Assembly (NCBI GenBank): GCA_938044295.1
Contig: CALIRC010000062.1
Span: 1-6,118 of the forward strand
DNA: 6,118 nucleotides
Source: Minisyncoccota bacterium
Lineage (GTDB): Bacteria; Patescibacteriota; Minisyncoccia; Moranbacterales; GCA-2747515
Direction: 5' to 3'
Shown here piece after piece: positions 4,825-6,118 of the stretch. The position numbers and the translations under genes are program-made. Under the pieces are notes generated by a model. It did not search any database and had not been told where the DNA came from. It saw nothing but the letters and a program-made list of their open reading frames with translations. Positions within the stretch are counted from its first letter, which is position 1, and the number at the start of each line of letters is the position of its first letter.

Positions 4825-5940
4825 ATGAAAAAAGCATCTGATTTTCTAAGAGGTAACCTATGGCTGATCATTGTCGGACTAGGGATTTTTCTGGCAGCTC
4901 TGTATTTTGGTTCACAAAAATCAGATCAACAGTTTTCTGAGGGTGATATAACATATGAGTTTGCACAGGCTCGTATAGGGGATATCGACGTCGTCGTCTC
5001 GGGTGTAGGACAGATTCAAGCGGCGCAACAAGTAGATCTGAAAGCTGTTGCAGCTGGTGAAGCGATAGAAATTACTGCAGTGCACGTAAAAAACAATGAA
5101 CGCGTAACTAAGGGACAACTACTCGTATCACTAGACGATAGAACAGCATCCAGAAGAGTGTATGATGCAGGACTGGCCCTGCAGAGCGCTCACATCAAAC
5201 AGCGTCAGATAGAAGATGATTTTGATAACAAGACAGTCGATGATAAAAGACAGCGACAGTTGCAGGAAGTTGCAGTTAGTGAGAGAGTAAGTGATCTTGT
5301 GCAGGCTCGAGATGCTTTAGGTGACTTTCAAATTCGCTCACCATTCGATGGAATCCTCACTGATCTTACAGTGAGTAGTGGAGACAGTATTACACGCACT
5401 GATAAGATTGCGTCAGTGATTACAGATGAAAATATCGTAGCTGTTACACTCAATGAAGTCGATGCGTTAAGTGTTACCGAAGGTAATGCAGTTACGCTTA
5501 CATTTGATGCTCTACAAGGTACTGAACTGACAGGTCAGGTATCACGCGTTGATACGATCGGTGTAGCAGAGCAAGGTGTTGTCGGATATGGCGTAGAAAT
5601 TGCAATTGACAAGAGTGATGTCACACTGCGACCCGGTATGAGCGTCAATGCACAAATCACTGCACAAAGCACCGAAGATGTGCTCATCATACCAAACAGT
5701 GCACTAAAAGGCTCTGGGCAAGAAACGTATGTCGAAGTACAAGACGGCACAGACATCGTGCAAGCCTCAGTGGAGATCGGTATTTCAAATACTTTCCACA
5801 CCCAGATCAAAGATGGTCTGAGTGTCGGAGATTCTGTCGTAACAAATACGATTCGACAAACGGAGGATGAAGAGGAATCCGATGGGTTGTTTGGTAATTT
5901 ACGTATACCTGGTGCAGGTGGCGGAGGTCCGAGACGTTAG
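4825..5940 (+). CDS. MacA-like periplasmic adaptor (membrane fusion protein) of an ABC exporter
   Basis: This 371-residue adaptor of the HlyD/MacA superfamily links an inner-membrane transporter to the outside. An N-terminal anchor (about 12-29) is followed by the first half of a lipoyl-like domain (66-104; VHVKNNERVTKGQLLVSLD), a short helical hairpin (105-165, Q/R/D-rich), the second lipoyl half with FQIRSPFDGILTDLTVSSGDSI (168-189), a beta-barrel domain (about 203-282; LRPGMSV 268-274) and a membrane-proximal domain (285-342; IIPNSAL 288-294). The end is acidic and then glycine-rich (GGGGPRR). At about 60 residues the hairpin is short; proteins that dock to a TolC channel usually have a longer one. 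This suits a cell without an outer membrane (inference). The gene lies 9 bp after the DUF5666-like gene and 8 bp before the ABC ATPase gene, a MacA-MacB order. The substrate is unknown: macrolides are handled by E. coli MacAB, but peptides or lipids are equally possible here. Confidence 0.88.
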   Translation: MKKASDFLRGNLWLIIVGLGIFLAALYFGSQKSDQQFSEGDITYEFAQARIGDIDVVVSGVGQIQAAQQVDLKAVAAGEAIEITAVHVKNNERVTKGQLLVSLDDRTASRRVYDAGLALQSAHIKQRQIEDDFDNKTVDDKRQRQLQEVAVSERVSDLVQARDALGDFQIRSPFDGILTDLTVSSGDSITRTDKIASVITDENIVAVTLNEVDALSVTEGNAVTLTFDALQGTELTGQVSRVDTIGVAEQGVVGYGVEIAIDKSDVTLRPGMSVNAQITAQSTEDVLIIPNSALKGSGQETYVEVQDGTDIVQASVEIGISNTFHTQIKDGLSVGDSVVTNTIRQTEDEEESDGLFGNLRIPGAGGGGPRR

Positions 5941-5948
5941 CATACACT

Positions 5949-6118
5949 ATGATTTCATGCAAAAACATTTCAAAAGTATATAACCCTGGAAAAAATGAAA
6001 CACTCGCACTGAAAGATGTGAGTTTTGACATAGCACAGGGAGAATTTGTAGCGATTATGGGTCCTAGTGGTAGCGGTAAATCGACTCTTATGCATATTCT
6101 CGGTGCGCTCGATACACC
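5949..6118 (+). CDS. ABC transporter ATP-binding protein, MacB/LolD type (5' part only)
   Basis: The gene starts at ATG 5949 and runs off the right edge after 56 codons. The start of a nucleotide-binding domain is clear: an N-terminal strand (ISCKNISKVY), an A-loop region with Y11, LKDVSFDIAQGEFVAIMG, Walker A GPSGSGKST (38-46), and LMHILGALD (47-55), a signature of the MacB/LolD/FtsE-like subfamily. It would hydrolyse ATP on the cytoplasmic side to drive the exporter served by the adaptor just upstream. Whether the permease is fused (MacB) or encoded by the next gene cannot be seen. The 8-bp gap indicates co-transcription with the two preceding genes. Confidence 0.92.
   Translation, partial: MISCKNISKVYNPGKNETLALKDVSFDIAQGEFVAIMGPSGSGKSTLMHILGALDT

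Noticed and set aside
1..6118. CRISPR array, insertion sequence or phage attachment site
   Set aside because: No spaced direct repeats, transposase or terminal inverted repeats with target duplication were seen. The only direct repeat is the pilin unit.

Overview
The window looks like a piece of a small, AT-rich genome of the candidate phyla radiation (Patescibacteria, probably Parcubacteria-like). This is an inference from gene content: short prepilin-like proteins with a GFTLIEL signature, a DUF5666-like anchored protein beside a MacA/MacB-type exporter, compact single-domain enzymes, and start codons that mostly lack a Shine-Dalgarno sequence. TAA, TAG and TGA all end genes, so the standard bacterial code fits. 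The left two thirds (1-4240) is visibly more AT-rich and loosely packed, and the exporter operon (4243 to the right edge) is denser and richer in G+C. The genus cannot be named from this sequence.

Layout. 1-121: intergenic leader with a TATAAT box and a terminator-like hairpin. 122-1078: ATP-grasp ligase of the D-Ala-D-Ala ligase type. 1079-1334: non-coding stretch rich in inverted repeats, including a 15-bp bulged stem, a possible loop pseudoknot and two mutually exclusive helices, one covering the ribosome-binding site of the next gene. 1335-1850: small P-loop kinase/ATPase. 1851-2112: non-coding. 2113-2634 and 2859-3381: tandem pair of prepilin-like genes, about three quarters identical, each preceded by the same small hairpin. 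3382-3700: mostly non-coding, with a G-rich tract inside a possible 23-residue ORF and a terminator for the reverse-strand gene. 3701-3988 (reverse): DUF1905 protein. 3989-4242: divergent promoter region. 4243 to the edge: DUF5666-like membrane-anchored protein, MacA-like adaptor, and the start of a MacB/LolD-type ABC ATPase.

The most unusual point is the pilin pair. Both proteins would be exactly 173 residues with the same prepilin leader, and both bodies are open and conserved, yet each gene has a different defect at its very start. Copy 1 has ATA where the start codon should be. Copy 2 has the ATG, but an A8 tract instead of A7 puts the leader one base out of frame. Slippage at the A tract, on/off switching of pilins, recent decay, or a homopolymer sequencing error would each explain part of this. 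The second point of interest is the structured 5' leader of the P-loop kinase gene, which has the architecture of a translational switch.

The three right-hand genes form an apparent operon with 8-9 bp gaps. The adaptor and ABC protein would make an exporter in the cytoplasmic membrane, and the small anchored protein at its head is probably an accessory exposed outside the cell. The ATP-grasp enzyme may serve peptidoglycan precursor synthesis, but no other cell-wall gene is present to support that.
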